A stretch of 64,000 bases of DNA, taken from Microbacterium oleivorans (GTDB lineage: Bacteria > Actinomycetota > Actinomycetes > Actinomycetales > Microbacteriaceae). This document shows, one piece after another, positions 9,486-18,792 of this stretch. Under the pieces are notes generated by a model that searched no databases, was not told the origin of the DNA, and saw only the letters and a program-made list of their open reading frames with translations. Location: the NCBI RefSeq assembly GCF_023715745.1, contig NZ_JAMBOV010000006.1, forward strand, positions 108,816 through 172,815. Direction: 5' to 3'. The position numbers were made by a program, and so were the translations under genes. How positions within the stretch are numbered: position 1 is the stretch's first letter; the number at the start of each line of letters is the position of its first letter.

Positions 9486-10129
9486 CGGGAGCCTCCTTCT
9501 TCTGTGGACGGGATGCCGTCGGGCGAGGCGAATCGGAGCAGGCGCTGCACGTGCCGCGCCAGGATGTCGGTCTCGAGGTTCACCCGGTCGCCCGGAGTGA
9601 GGGCGCCGAGGGTGGTGACCTCGAGGGTCTCGGGGATGAGGGAGATCTCGAACCAGTGCGTCGGTGCGTCGGGTTCGGACACCGCGGAGACGGTCAGCGA
9701 GACGCCCTGCACGGTGATCGATCCCTTGTCGACGACGAGCGGAGCGAGGTCGGCGGGCAGCGAGACCCGCAGCACGCGCCACTGCGCTCCGGGGCGCACT
9801 TCGAGCACCTCACCGGTGCCGTCGACGTGGCCCTGCACGATGTGTCCACCGAGGCGGGTGCGCGCGGCGAGGGCGCGCTCGACGTTCACGCGCGAGTCGA
9901 TGGCGAGGGTGCCGAGCGTCGACATGTCGAGGGTCTGCTTCATCACGTCCGCCGTGAACCCGTCGCTGGTCTGGTCGGTGACCGTCAGACAGACGCCGCT
10001 GATCGAGATCGAGTCGCCGCGCTGCGCGTCCGAGACGGCGAGGGGCGCGCGGACCGAGAGGCGCACGCCGTCACCGGACGGCTCGATCGCGCTGATGACG
10101 CCCTGCTCTTCGATGATGCCCGTGAACAT
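9482..10129 (-). CDS. ribE: Riboflavin synthase, alpha subunit
   Basis: A 215-residue enzyme that dismutates two lumazine molecules to riboflavin. It begins with the invariant MFTGIIEEQG and shows the expected internal duplication. Each half has an SISGVCLTV- or SITVQGVSLTV-like lumazine-binding motif, near residues 40 and 140, and GGHIVQGHVDGTG lies between them. The start overlaps the ribD stop within the operon and the stop overlaps the ribBA start. Confidence 0.95.
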   Translation of the reverse strand: MFTGIIEEQGVISAIEPSGDGVRLSVRAPLAVSDAQRGDSISISGVCLTVTDQTSDGFTADVMKQTLDMSTLGTLAIDSRVNVERALAARTRLGGHIVQGHVDGTGEVLEVRPGAQWRVLRVSLPADLAPLVVDKGSITVQGVSLTVSAVSEPDAPTHWFEISLIPETLEVTTLGALTPGDRVNLETDILARHVQRLLRFASPDGIPSTEEGGSR

Positions 10130-11148
10130 CAGTCCTCCTGGGGGGTCAAGGTGACGAGGATGTCGTCGCCGAGTCGGTCGACGCCCATGATGTCGAGGCG
10201 CCGCTGCTGGGAGATGGTGGTGACGCCGATGTCGCCGACGGCGACGCGGCCGTCGCCGAGGAGGGTCGGCGCGATGTAGACGAGGAGCTCGTCGACGAGC
10301 CCGTGCCGCAGGAAGGATGCCGCCAGGGTCGGACCCCCCTCGACGAACACGCGCTGCGCGCCCAGTTCGCGCAGACGGTCGAGCAGGTCCGGCAGGTCGT
10401 CGCCCTCGTCCTGCATGAACGGACGCGGATGCGTCCGCAGGCGCGCCCCCTGCGGGACGGCGCGGACGCCCACGACGACGGGACGGGGCTGGTCCTCGTA
10501 CAGCTCGCCGTCCTCACGCCGCGCGGTGAGGGCGGGGTCGTCGGCGAGCACCGTGCCCGTGCCGACGACGATGGCGTCCGCGAGCGAGCGCCGACGGTGG
10601 ACATCGGCGCGCGCGGCGGGTCCGGTGATCCACTGACTGGTGCCGTCGGATGCCGCGGCCCGCCCGTCGAGCGACTGCGCCCACTTCAGCGTCACGTGCG
10701 GGCGGCCCAGTCGTTGGACCGTCAGCCACGACGCGATCAGCGCGTCACCGTCCTCGCGGAGCACGCCGCCCTCGACCTCGACGCCCGCCGCACGCAGCCG
10801 CTCGGCGCCTCCCGACGAGACGTCGCCCGGGTCGTCCACCGCATACACGACGCGGGCGATGCCCGCCTCGATGAGCGCGACGGCGCACGGCCCGGTGCGG
10901 CCGGTGTGGTTGCACGGCTCGAGGGTGACGACGGCGGTCGCGCCGCGGGCGGCATCCGCGTCGATCTTCGACAGCGCGTCGATCTCGGCATGGGGCGTCC
11001 CGGCACCGTGGTGCCACCCTTCGGCGAGCACTTCTCCCGTCGGCGACAGGATGACCGCTCCGACCTGCGGATTGAGCCCTCGAGGCCCGCGCCGGGCGAG
11101 CGTGAAGGCGTGACGGAGCGCCGTGCGCTCTGCGTCGGTGACACTCAT
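10129..11148 (-). CDS. ribD: Bifunctional diaminohydroxyphosphoribosylaminopyrimidine deaminase / 5-amino-6-(5-phosphoribosylamino)uracil reductase
   Basis: A 339-residue fusion that performs the second and third steps from GTP to riboflavin. The deaminase domain (about 1-145) has the zinc motif TPHAEIDAL and LEPCNHTGRTGPC. The reductase domain follows, with LKWAQSLDGRAAA, SQWITGP, IVVGTGTVLADDP and the FVEGGPTLAASFL nucleotide motif. It is the first gene of the operon, and GAGGGAT lies upstream of its ATG. The FMN riboswitch sits about 70 bases upstream. Confidence 0.95.
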   Translation of the reverse strand: MSVTDAERTALRHAFTLARRGPRGLNPQVGAVILSPTGEVLAEGWHHGAGTPHAEIDALSKIDADAARGATAVVTLEPCNHTGRTGPCAVALIEAGIARVVYAVDDPGDVSSGGAERLRAAGVEVEGGVLREDGDALIASWLTVQRLGRPHVTLKWAQSLDGRAAASDGTSQWITGPAARADVHRRRSLADAIVVGTGTVLADDPALTARREDGELYEDQPRPVVVGVRAVPQGARLRTHPRPFMQDEGDDLPDLLDRLRELGAQRVFVEGGPTLAASFLRHGLVDELLVYIAPTLLGDGRVAVGDIGVTTISQQRRLDIMGVDRLGDDILVTLTPQED

Positions 11149-11218
11149 CCGGATCCCTCACGATGGGGTGTTCCGGGGCGCGGGCGCAGGCAGGAGGTGC
11201 GGCGTCACCGCATCACCC

Positions 11219-11351
11219 GTGCTGCCTCCCATCCGGACTAGCGACTCGCATCGCATCACCGTCGGTCCCGGAATCACACCGGATCAGCAGGATCGCAATC
11301 CCGCTCGCGGACTGTCACCGCCGGTTCGGATTCTCACCGACCCCGGAGCAC
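11219..11351 (-). ncRNA. FMN riboswitch (RFN element) controlling the riboflavin operon
   Basis: Read on the minus strand, the leader contains the conserved RFN blocks in order: GGGGTCGGTG, AATCCGAACCGGCGGTGA, AGTCCGCGAGC, a variable arm, ATTCCGGGACCGACGGTGA, and TAGTCCGGATGGGAG. GTGCT and AGCAC can close the outer helix. FMN binding normally lowers expression of the genes downstream, here ribD-ribE-ribBA-ribH. AGGCAG at the 3' edge of the aptamer can also pair with CTGCCT about 35 bases downstream, at 11188-11193 on the plus strand as AGGCAG. That offers a candidate expression-platform helix, which is an inference. Confidence 0.95.
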
Positions 11352-11423
11352 GTTTCTTGCTCTCGAAGTGTACTCAACCGCGGTGAGGCCATTTCATTCC
11401 CCGTCATCTCTTGACGCGGGTGG

Positions 11424-12383
11424 TCACTCCGCCAACGCGCGCGCGGTCGCCTCGTCGACGACGAGTTCGGTGACCAGGCGCGCGGCGAGTGCACCGCGCA
11501 GGCTGTCGCGCTTGTCGACCCCCGAGACGATGCACACCCTGCTCGGAACCCGTCGCAGGACCTCGAAGCGCGGCCCGGTCGCGCGATCGTTCAGTTCGAT
11601 GCCGAGGGTGGAGCCGTCGAGCCGGTAGAAGACGGTCGCGACGTCGCCCACGACGCCCTCGCGGTCGAGGGCGGCGAGCTCCTCGGGTTCGAGGTAACCG
11701 CCCGAGTAGACGTGGCTGGGCACACGCGAGTCCGCCGCGCCGACGCTGAACACGACGAGGTCCATCGCTGCCTGCATGGTCAGGATGCGGGTCGTGCTCC
11801 GCTCCCGCCACATCGCCTGCTTCGTGCGCGGATCGTCGAAGAACGCGGGCACGGGGAACTGCTGCGCGCTGCCCCCGTAGGCCACGGCGAACCGGCTGAG
11901 GATGTCGCTCGCATAGAGGAGACCCGTGGTGCGGGTGTTCCCCGACCCGTTCAGCTGCACGAAGGTCGTGCCGTGCACCGCCTTGGGGACGAGCCGACGG
12001 CTCACGGCGGCGGTCGTCGACCCCCAGGCGACCCCGACGGTCGTGTCGGCCTCGACGAGGTCGCCCAGCAGGTGTGCGGCGGCCGTGGCGACACGTTCCA
12101 GTCGCTCCACCTCGCTCGCGTCGTCGGGGACGGGCACGACGTGCGCGGTGATCCCGTAGCGGTCGGCGAGGTTCTGTTCGAGCAGCTGCGGGGCGGCGAA
12201 GGGGGAGCGGATCCGGATGTCGACGATGCCCGTCGCCCGGGCGCGGGACAGGAGCCGGGAGACGGTCGAGCGGCTCGTTCCGAGCTCGCGGGCGATCGCC
12301 TCCATCGTGCGGTCCTGGACGTAGTAGAGGTGCGCGGCGGTGAGCGCGCGGCGGACGTCGTCCAGGTCCAGGGTGTCTTCCAC
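11424..12383 (-). CDS. SorC-family (sugar-binding) transcriptional regulator
   Basis: A 319-residue regulator. The N-terminal helix-turn-helix (about 12-60: YYVQDRTMEAIARELGTSRSTVSRLLSRA) is followed by a SorC-type sugar-phosphate sensor domain with GVAWGSTTAAVS, FVQLNGSGNTR and SGGYLEPEEL. The family forms tetramers whose DNA binding is tuned by phosphorylated sugars or polyols. It is divergent from glpD-glpK with 130 bases between, so it is the likely regulator of glycerol metabolism. An inverted repeat lies just upstream of its GTG start. The effector, perhaps glycerol 3-phosphate, is inferred. Confidence 0.85.
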   Translation of the reverse strand: MEDTLDLDDVRRALTAAHLYYVQDRTMEAIARELGTSRSTVSRLLSRARATGIVDIRIRSPFAAPQLLEQNLADRYGITAHVVPVPDDASEVERLERVATAAAHLLGDLVEADTTVGVAWGSTTAAVSRRLVPKAVHGTTFVQLNGSGNTRTTGLLYASDILSRFAVAYGGSAQQFPVPAFFDDPRTKQAMWRERSTTRILTMQAAMDLVVFSVGAADSRVPSHVYSGGYLEPEELAALDREGVVGDVATVFYRLDGSTLGIELNDRATGPRFEVLRRVPSRVCIVSGVDKRDSLRGALAARLVTELVVDEATARALAE

Positions 12384-12394
12384 GGATCACAGTG

Positions 12395-12408
12395 TGCACG
12401 TATGTGCA
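12395..12408. promoter_or_regulatory. Candidate operator TGCAC-N4-GTGCA
   Basis: A perfect five-base inverted repeat with a four-base spacer in the divergent region between the SorC-type regulator and glpD, 11 bases upstream of the regulator's start. Its position suggests autoregulation and possibly control of glpD-glpK. Confidence 0.45.
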
Positions 12409-12513
12409 ACCGGACTGCAATCCCGTCCACGGATGCCATCATGGGTGCCATCGTCACTTCGGTGGCGGTCCGAGGCGGTCGGGGCAGGGCCCCGGAAGAA
12501 GTGGGAGTGTGAC

Positions 12514-14211
12514 GTGGACACCGAGATCCGACGGACGACGACGGCGCTGCGGGAGCGGCCGCAGGCAGACGTGCTCATCATCGGTGGGGGCATCAACGGC
12601 GTCGCGACCTTCCGCGACCTCGCCCTCCAGGGTGTGGACGTCGCCCTCGTCGAGCGCAGCGACTTCCTCTCCGGTGCGTCGGCCGCGTCCAGCCACATGA
12701 TCCACGGCGGCATCCGCTATCTCGAGAACGGGGAGTTCCGCCTCGTCCACGAGGCGGTCACCGAGCGCAACGACCTGCTGACCACCGCAGCGCACTACGT
12801 GCGACCGCTGCGCACCACCGTGCCGATCTTCTCGACGTTCTCGGGTCTGCTCTCCGCGCCGATGCGCATGCTGCTGCACCGCAAGACGGCGTCCACCGAG
12901 CGCGGCGCGCTGCTGATCAAGGTCGGGCTGATCATCTACGACTCCTTCTCGCGCGGCGGCGGTCGCGTTCCCCGGCACACCTTCCACGGCCGGCGTCGCT
13001 CGCTGCGGGATCTGCCCGACCTCAACGCCGACGTGAAGTACACGGCGACGTACTGGGATGCGTCCCTCCGCGAGCCGGAGCGGCTCGGCCTCGATCTGGT
13101 CCGCGACGGCGTCGCCCTCGGCGGGAGCCGTGCCCGCGCGGCGAACTACACCTCGGCAGCCGGGGTCGACGGCGGCAGGGTCGTCCTGCGCGACGAGGTC
13201 ACGGGTGAGGAGTTCCCCTTCTCGGCATCCGTCGTCCTCAATGCAGCCGGCCCGTGGACCGACCTCGCCAACCGTGCCCTCGGCGACGCGACGCGGTACA
13301 TGGGCGGCACGAAGGGGTCGCACATCGTCCTGGACCACCCCGAGCTGATGAAGGCGACCGGCGGCCGTGAGATCTTCTTCGAGCACTCGGACGGGCGCAT
13401 CGTGCTCATCTACCCGCTGAACGGCCGGGTCCTGGTGGGCACGACGGACCTCGAGCACGACATGTCCGAGCCCGCGGTCTGCACCGAGGAGGAGGTCGAC
13501 TACTTCCTCGATCTCATCGGCCACGTCTACCCGACGATCCCCGTCGAGCGGTCTCAGATCGTCTACCGCTATTCCGGTGTCCGCCCCCTCCCGGGTCACG
13601 GCGACGTGGCGGCCGGCTTCGTCTCGCGGGATTACCGCATCGAGGAGGCGACGCTTCCCGGGTCCGACGGCGTGCCCGTGCTGAGCCTCGTCGGAGGAAA
13701 GTGGACCACGTTCCGCGCCGTCGCCGCACGCCTCGCCGACGAGCTCATGACGCGCATCGGCCGCACGCGGGTCCGCTCGACCAAGGGACTGCCGATCGGC
13801 GGCGCCGTCGGCTTCCCGCGCACCGACGCCGAGCGCGACGAATGGGTCCACCACCACCTCGCCGACTTCGGACTCGAGCGTGGCACCAGCCTCCTGCACC
13901 GGTACGGCACGCACGCGCTCGCCGTCGCGGCGTCGCTCCGCGAGGACGACGAGGATGCGCCCCTCGCCTCGCTGCCCCGCTTCAGCTCGGGTGAGTTCCG
14001 CCACATCGCACGCACCGAGTCGGTCGTGCACCTCGACGACATCGTCCTTCGCCGGACCAATGTCGGCTTCCGCGGCGAGGCGACCCCCGAGGTGCTCGAC
14101 GAGGTGGCCGATGCCATCGCGGATGTGATGGGCTGGGATGCCGCGACGCGGCGCGCCGAGATCGACCGCGCGCTCGCCGCGGTGCACGCCGCCGATCCCG
14201 TCGCTGTCTGA
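12514..14211 (+). CDS. glpD: Glycerol-3-phosphate dehydrogenase, FAD-dependent
   Basis: A 565-residue membrane-associated flavoenzyme that oxidises glycerol 3-phosphate to dihydroxyacetone phosphate and passes electrons to the quinone pool. The FAD-binding motif [21 protein letters not shown] is near residues 22-42. [18 protein letters not shown] follows, [11 protein letters not shown] is near 390, and the C-terminal alpha-helical domain completes the usual length. The GTG start is favoured by GGGAG six bases upstream. glpK follows after 55 bases, so the two are probably co-transcribed. Confidence 0.94.
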   Translation: MDTEIRRTTTALRERPQADVLIIGGGINGVATFRDLALQGVDVALVERSDFLSGASAASSHMIHGGIRYLENGEFRLVHEAVTERNDLLTTAAHYVRPLRTTVPIFSTFSGLLSAPMRMLLHRKTASTERGALLIKVGLIIYDSFSRGGGRVPRHTFHGRRRSLRDLPDLNADVKYTATYWDASLREPERLGLDLVRDGVALGGSRARAANYTSAAGVDGGRVVLRDEVTGEEFPFSASVVLNAAGPWTDLANRALGDATRYMGGTKGSHIVLDHPELMKATGGREIFFEHSDGRIVLIYPLNGRVLVGTTDLEHDMSEPAVCTEEEVDYFLDLIGHVYPTIPVERSQIVYRYSGVRPLPGHGDVAAGFVSRDYRIEEATLPGSDGVPVLSLVGGKWTTFRAVAARLADELMTRIGRTRVRSTKGLPIGGAVGFPRTDAERDEWVHHHLADFGLERGTSLLHRYGTHALAVAASLREDDEDAPLASLPRFSSGEFRHIARTESVVHLDDIVLRRTNVGFRGEATPEVLDEVADAIADVMGWDAATRRAEIDRALAAVHAADPVAV

Positions 14212-14266
14212 CGCCGGCATCCCGTCGCCGCCCACCGGCGACGAGTACTCGAAGAGGAGACGAGAC

Positions 14267-15799
14267 GTGACCGAGCACGTGATCGCCATCGACCAGGGCA
14301 CCACCTCGACGCGGGCCATCGTGTTCGACGGGGAGGGCAACCTCGTCGCCACCGCCCAGCGTGAGCACGAGCAGATCTTCCCGCGCGCGGGACGCGTCGA
14401 GCACGACCCCGTCGAGATCTGGACGAACACCGAGTGGGTGCTCGCCAAGGCGCTGGGCCGCGTGGGGCTCTCGGCCGCCGACGTCGCAGCGATCGGTGTC
14501 ACGAATCAGCGTGAGACGGCGATCGTGTGGGACCGCCGCACCGGTCGGCCGATCCACAACGCGCTCGTCTGGCAGGACACGCGCACTCAGCCCGCGATCG
14601 ACCGTCTGATCTCCGCGCACGGTGTCGACGCCTTCGCCGACGTGACCGGGCTCCCCCTGGCGTCCTACTTCTCCGCGTCGAAGATCGCCTGGATCCTCGA
14701 CAACGTCGACGGCGCCCGCGAGGCGGCGCGTCGCGGCGATCTCCTGTTCGGGACGCCCGACACCTGGGTCGTGTGGAACCTCACGGGCGGCAGCGACGGC
14801 GGCATCCACATCACCGACGTCACCAACGCGAGCCGGACGCTCCTCATGGATCTGACGACCCTCGACTGGTCCGACGAGATGCTGCAGGTGTGGGACATCC
14901 CGCGAGAGATGCTGCCCGAGATCCGGTCGTCCTCCGAGGTGTACGGCGAGGTCGTGCAGCCGCGGGTGGCCCGTGGCATCCGGATCGCCGGCATTCTCGG
15001 CGACCAGCAGGCCGCGACCTTCGGCCAGGCGGCTTTCGACGCCGGACAGTCCAAGAACACCTACGGGACCGGCAACTTCCTGCTCGTCGGCACCGGCACG
15101 GAGCTGGTGCGATCGGATGCCGGCCTCATCACCACGGTCGCCTACCGCCTGGGCGACGAGCCGCCGCATTACGCCCTCGAGGGGTCGATCGCCGTCACCG
15201 GATCGCTCGTCCAGTGGCTGCGCGACAACCTCGGCATCATCTCGGAGTCGACCGAGGTGGAACGCCTCGCCCGCAGTGTCGACGACAACGGCGGCGCGTA
15301 CTTCGTGCCCGCGTTCTCGGGTCTGTTCGCGCCCTACTGGCGTCCCGACGCCCGCGGCGCGCTGGTCGGCCTCACCCGATACGTGACGAAGGCCCACATC
15401 GCGCGGGCTGCGCTCGAGGCGACGGCCTTCCAGACGCGCGACGTCATCGCTGCCGTGGTGTCCGACACGGACCGCGGGCTCGAGGAGCTCCGCGTCGACG
15501 GCGGGATGACCCGCAACGACCTGCTCATGCAGTTCCAGGCCGACATCCTCGGCATCCCGGTCGTCCGCCCCAAGGTCGTCGAGACGACGGCGCTCGGAGC
15601 CGCCTACGCCGCCGGTCTCGCCGTCGGTGTCTGGTCGGGGCTCGACGCGCTCCGAGGGTACTGGCAGGAGGACCGCCGGTTCGAGCCGCAGATGGACGCC
15701 GACGAGCGGGATCGTCGCTGCCGTCTGTGGGCGAAGGCCGTCGAGAAGTCCATGGGATGGGTCGACGACGACGCGCGCGTGCTCGCCGGAACGGTCTGA
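14267..15799 (+). CDS. glpK: Glycerol kinase
   Basis: A 510-residue FGGY-family kinase that phosphorylates glycerol with ATP to give the substrate of GlpD. Hallmarks are [14 protein letters not shown] at the N-terminus, [26 protein letters not shown] and [24 protein letters not shown]. The GTG start follows GAAGAGGAGA at good spacing. No glycerol facilitator gene (glpF) accompanies the pair. The 3' end abuts the convergent DNA glycosylase gene one base later. Confidence 0.95.
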   Translation: MTEHVIAIDQGTTSTRAIVFDGEGNLVATAQREHEQIFPRAGRVEHDPVEIWTNTEWVLAKALGRVGLSAADVAAIGVTNQRETAIVWDRRTGRPIHNALVWQDTRTQPAIDRLISAHGVDAFADVTGLPLASYFSASKIAWILDNVDGAREAARRGDLLFGTPDTWVVWNLTGGSDGGIHITDVTNASRTLLMDLTTLDWSDEMLQVWDIPREMLPEIRSSSEVYGEVVQPRVARGIRIAGILGDQQAATFGQAAFDAGQSKNTYGTGNFLLVGTGTELVRSDAGLITTVAYRLGDEPPHYALEGSIAVTGSLVQWLRDNLGIISESTEVERLARSVDDNGGAYFVPAFSGLFAPYWRPDARGALVGLTRYVTKAHIARAALEATAFQTRDVIAAVVSDTDRGLEELRVDGGMTRNDLLMQFQADILGIPVVRPKVVETTALGAAYAAGLAVGVWSGLDALRGYWQEDRRFEPQMDADERDRRCRLWAKAVEKSMGWVDDDARVLAGTV

Positions 15800-15800
15800 T

Positions 15801-16664
15801 CTACTTCAGCAGGCGCGACAGTCGGCGGTCGGCGAGGATCTTGCCGCCCGTCTGACACGTGGGGCAGTACTCGAGACTGTTGTCGGCGAAGAACACCGAC
15901 CGCACCTCATCGCCGCAGACCGGGCATGCCTCTCCCCGCCGGCCGTGGACGGCCATCCCGCGACGCTTCGCATCCTTGAGATCGGCGGGAGGTCTGCCGG
16001 ATGCCGCGGCGACGGCCTCGGCGAGCGTCTGCTGCATGGCGGCGTAGAGCCGATCGATCTCGGCATCCGTCAGCGTGGCGGCCAGGGCGTAGGGCGACAT
16101 CTTCGCCGCGTGCAGGATCTCGTCGGAATACGCGTTGCCGATGCCGGCGATGATCGACTGGTCGCGAAGCACCCCCTTGATCTGCGTCCGCCGTCCGGCG
16201 AGGAGTCCCGCGAGGGTGTCGCGCGTGAAGGACGGGTCGAGGGGGTCGGGACCGAGTCGGGCGATCCCGGGGACATCGGCGGGGGATCGGGCTGCGTAGT
16301 ACGCGAGGGACTTCTTGGTGCCGGCCTCGGTGAGGTCGAACCCCGACCCGTCGTCGAACCCGACCCGCAGCGCGATGGGTGTCTTTCCCGGACGGATGAC
16401 GGTCGCCGGGAGCTGGTCGTACCACCGCAACCAGCCGGCCTTGGCGAGGTGGAAGACGAGGTGGGCACCGGCATCCGTCTCGAGGTCGACGAACTTCCCG
16501 TGCCGCTGGGCGCCGGTCACCGTCGCGCCCTTCATCGCGTCGATCGGGGGATCGTAGGTCTTCAGGGCGGCGATGTTCGCGACGGAGACCTTCGTGACGG
16601 TCAGTCCGGTCGCGCGCTCGCGCAGGAAGTCGACCAGTCCTTGCACCTCGGGCATCTCCGGCAT
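15801..16664 (-). CDS. Fpg/Nei family DNA glycosylase
   Basis: A 287-residue bifunctional glycosylase/AP lyase for oxidised bases. After the initiator Met comes PEMPEV, giving the catalytic Pro1-Glu2. The conserved lysine is in GAQRHGKFVDLE near residue 57, the H2TH region has KGVLRDQSIIAGIGNAYSDEIL, and the C-terminal zinc finger has CPVCG and CPTCQTGGK. It fits the actinobacterial Fpg-like/Nei subgroup; whether 8-oxoguanine or pyrimidine lesions are preferred cannot be told. CAGGAT six bases before the ATG suggests a leaderless start. Confidence 0.9.
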   Translation of the reverse strand: MPEMPEVQGLVDFLRERATGLTVTKVSVANIAALKTYDPPIDAMKGATVTGAQRHGKFVDLETDAGAHLVFHLAKAGWLRWYDQLPATVIRPGKTPIALRVGFDDGSGFDLTEAGTKKSLAYYAARSPADVPGIARLGPDPLDPSFTRDTLAGLLAGRRTQIKGVLRDQSIIAGIGNAYSDEILHAAKMSPYALAATLTDAEIDRLYAAMQQTLAEAVAAASGRPPADLKDAKRRGMAVHGRRGEACPVCGDEVRSVFFADNSLEYCPTCQTGGKILADRRLSRLLK

Positions 16665-16670
16665 GCCGTC

Positions 16671-16676
16671 ATCCTG
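16671..16676 (-). promoter_or_regulatory. Probable -10 of leaderless start (CAGGAT)
   Basis: On the minus strand CAGGAT ends six bases before the ATG at 16664. It deviates from TANNNT only at the first base, so the call is weaker than the others. Confidence 0.4.
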
Positions 16677-16707
16677 CCACTCGCATCGGACGGTGATGAG
16701 GGGGTTG

Positions 16708-17265
16708 TCAGATCACCGGCCAGCGCACCGGGGTGCGGTCGTCGTCGGGGAGGAGCGCCGCGATCCATCCGTCGTAGCGCCCGCGGGGGTCGCTGAGGCC
16801 CTGCCGCAGGATCCCCTCGTACCGGAAGCCGAGCTTCTGCGCGACACGTGCCGAGGCGCCGTTGCCGACGATCGCTCGCCACTGGATGCGGGCGAGGGCG
16901 AGCGGTTCCGCGAAGCCGAAGTCGACGACGGCGGTCGCGGCCTCGGTGAGGTAGCCGTGGCCACGGGCCGCGGCATCCATCCAGAACCCGATCTCGGCGG
17001 AGCCCTGCTTCTCGACCCGATGCAGCCCGATCATGCCGATCCAGCGACCCTCGCGGCGCACCGCCCAGGTGAGCTCGCTCTCCTCGTCCCACCAGGAGGC
17101 GGCCTTGTCGATGAACTCCTCCGCGTGCCGTCGCTCGTAGGGAGAGGGCAGGGTGGTCCAGCGCGGCACCTCGGGGTCCTGTGCGGCGGTCGTGATGGCA
17201 TCGATGTCGGCCGCCGTCGGCATCGACAGTTCGAGTCGCTCCGTCCGCAGGGTCACCGGTTCCAC
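16708..17265 (-). CDS. GNAT N-acetyltransferase, RimJ/RimL-like
   Basis: A 185-residue acetyl-CoA-dependent acetyltransferase. The N-terminal LRTERLELSMPTAADID is typical of the RimJ/RimL-type group. The acetyl-CoA region is seen as IGFWMDAAARGHGYLTEA near residues 92-110, with NGASARVAQKLGFRYEG at the C-terminal end. The GTG start lies six bases after TAGGGT. The group acetylates protein N-termini or small amines; the substrate here is unknown. The gene is monocistronic. Confidence 0.85.
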   Translation of the reverse strand: MEPVTLRTERLELSMPTAADIDAITTAAQDPEVPRWTTLPSPYERRHAEEFIDKAASWWDEESELTWAVRREGRWIGMIGLHRVEKQGSAEIGFWMDAAARGHGYLTEAATAVVDFGFAEPLALARIQWRAIVGNGASARVAQKLGFRYEGILRQGLSDPRGRYDGWIAALLPDDDRTPVRWPVI

Positions 17266-17271
17266 CCTCCG

Positions 17272-17277
17272 ACCCTA
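17272..17277 (-). promoter_or_regulatory. -10 element of leaderless start (TAGGGT)
   Basis: TAGGGT on the minus strand ends six bases before the GTG at 17265 of the acetyltransferase gene. Confidence 0.55.
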
Positions 17278-17299
17278 TCCGCGTGTCCGCAGCGCCGCG

Positions 17300-17749
17300 T
17301 CAGGCGTCCGGATGCTGCTGGATCCAGACCGCCATGGCGGCGAGGTTCGCGAGCGGAGCCATGGCGCCGATGACGGGCGCGTCGAAGACCATCGATTCGA
17401 CGCCCGCTTCGGCGTACGAGGCGACCCAGCCGGCCGCGTCGGGGAGGGGGACGGCGAGCACGCGGCCGCGCTCCTCGACGGGGATGCCGAAGCCCGCCGC
17501 CGCATCCTGCGCACGCTGCGCCGTCGAGAACGCGAAGATCGCGGGGCCCTGCTCGGTCGTGGCGGCGAAGGGAGTCGGGGCATCGTCCGTGCCTCGGGCG
17601 ATGAACAGCCACTTCTCGAGCGCGAACACCGCCCGCCAGAGGCGCTCCTGGGCGGCGCGGTCGTCGGGCGCCGCCATGGAAGGGCCGGCGGCCGCGTCGA
17701 TCGCGGCGACCAGCTCGGGGGCGGGGTCGAGGCGCGGCTCGTCAGACAC
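17300..17749 (-). CDS. Hypothetical protein, SseB-like
   Basis: A 149-residue soluble protein with LWRAVFALEKWLFIAR near residue 37, then PFAATTEQGPAIFAFSTAQRA. This resembles the first half of SseB-domain proteins, but the match is by eye only. There is no signal peptide and no membrane segment. The GTG start overlaps the end of trpS by eight bases, so it is translationally linked to trpS. No function can be assigned. Confidence 0.7.
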   Translation of the reverse strand: MSDEPRLDPAPELVAAIDAAAGPSMAAPDDRAAQERLWRAVFALEKWLFIARGTDDAPTPFAATTEQGPAIFAFSTAQRAQDAAAGFGIPVEERGRVLAVPLPDAAGWVASYAEAGVESMVFDAPVIGAMAPLANLAAMAVWIQQHPDA

Positions 17750-18746
17750 GTCGCAGCAGCCCGAGCTTGTCGTAGACGTCGGTCAGGGTGCGGTCGGCGA
17801 CCTCGTCGGCGCGCGCGGCGTTCGCGGCGAGCACGCGGTCGAGCTCGGCCGGGTCGTCCAGCAGCTCGAGGGCGCGTTCGCGCACCGGACCGAACTCCGC
17901 CACCACGACCTCGGCGAGACCCTTCTTGAAGTCGCCGTATCCGCGGCCGGCGTACTCGTCCTCGATGGAGGGGATCTGCCGCCCGCTCAGCGCGGCGTAG
18001 ATCACGAGCAGGTTGGAGACCCCGGGCTTGGCCTCGCGGTCGTAGCGCACGACGCCCTCCGAGTCGGTGACGGCGCGCATGACCTTCTTCGCGGACTTCG
18101 CCGGATCGTCGAGCAGCCACAGCACACCGGCATCCGACTCGGCGGACTTCGACATCTTCGCCGTCGGGTTCTGGAGGTCGTAGATGCGCGCCGTGTCCTT
18201 CTGGATCACGGGCATCGGCACGCGGAACGCCTCGCCGTAGCGGCCGTTGAACCGCTCCGCGAGCGTGCGCGTCAGCTCGACGTGCTGCTTCTGGTCGTCG
18301 CCCACGGGCACGATGTCGGTCTGATAGAGCAGGATGTCGGCGGCCATGAGGATCGGATAGGTGAACAGGCCGACGTTCGTGGCGTCGGTGCCGTAGCGTG
18401 CCGACTTGTCCTTGAACTGGGTCATCCGGTTCGCCTCGCCGAAGCCCGTCACGGTCGAGAGCACCCAGGCGAGCTCGGCGTGCGCACGTACGTGCGACTG
18501 CACGTACAGTGTCGACTTCGACGGCTCGATGCCCGCAGCGATGTACTGCGCCGCGGTGCGCCGGGTCTTCTCGCGCAGCTCGGCGGGGTCGTTCGGCTGG
18601 GTGAGCGCATGGAGGTCGACGACGGAGAAGAACGCGTCGTAAGCCTCCTGCAGGTCCCGCCACTGCATGAGAGCCCCGATGTAGTTGCCGATCTGGAGAG
18701 AGTCGGCGGAGGGCTGCATTCCGGAGTACAGGCGGGGTTTGCTCAC
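17742..18746 (-). CDS. trpS: Tryptophanyl-tRNA synthetase
   Basis: A 334-residue class I synthetase that charges tRNA-Trp. It begins RLYSGMQPSADSLQIGNYIGAL, the TrpRS form of the HIGH region. MAADILLYQTDIVPVGDDQKQH binds the substrate and KMSKS is present near residue 197. The length is normal for the bacterial family. The GTG start is fixed by TAGGAT six bases upstream. It is followed by an overlapping small gene of unknown function. Confidence 0.96.
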   Translation of the reverse strand: MSKPRLYSGMQPSADSLQIGNYIGALMQWRDLQEAYDAFFSVVDLHALTQPNDPAELREKTRRTAAQYIAAGIEPSKSTLYVQSHVRAHAELAWVLSTVTGFGEANRMTQFKDKSARYGTDATNVGLFTYPILMAADILLYQTDIVPVGDDQKQHVELTRTLAERFNGRYGEAFRVPMPVIQKDTARIYDLQNPTAKMSKSAESDAGVLWLLDDPAKSAKKVMRAVTDSEGVVRYDREAKPGVSNLLVIYAALSGRQIPSIEDEYAGRGYGDFKKGLAEVVVAEFGPVRERALELLDDPAELDRVLAANAARADEVADRTLTDVYDKLGLLRRV

Positions 18747-18752
18747 CCTACG

Positions 18753-18758
18753 ATCCTA
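18753..18758 (-). promoter_or_regulatory. -10 element of leaderless start (TAGGAT)
   Basis: TAGGAT on the minus strand ends six bases before the GTG at 18746 of trpS. Confidence 0.6.
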
Positions 18759-18792
18759 GGCGCGAACGGATGCCGCGCCCCCGCGGCCCGGC

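Noticed and set aside
16708..17265. Assignment of the acetyltransferase as the ribosomal-protein enzyme RimJ or RimL
   Set aside because: The fold matches the group but nothing shows a ribosomal substrate, so no gene symbol is given.
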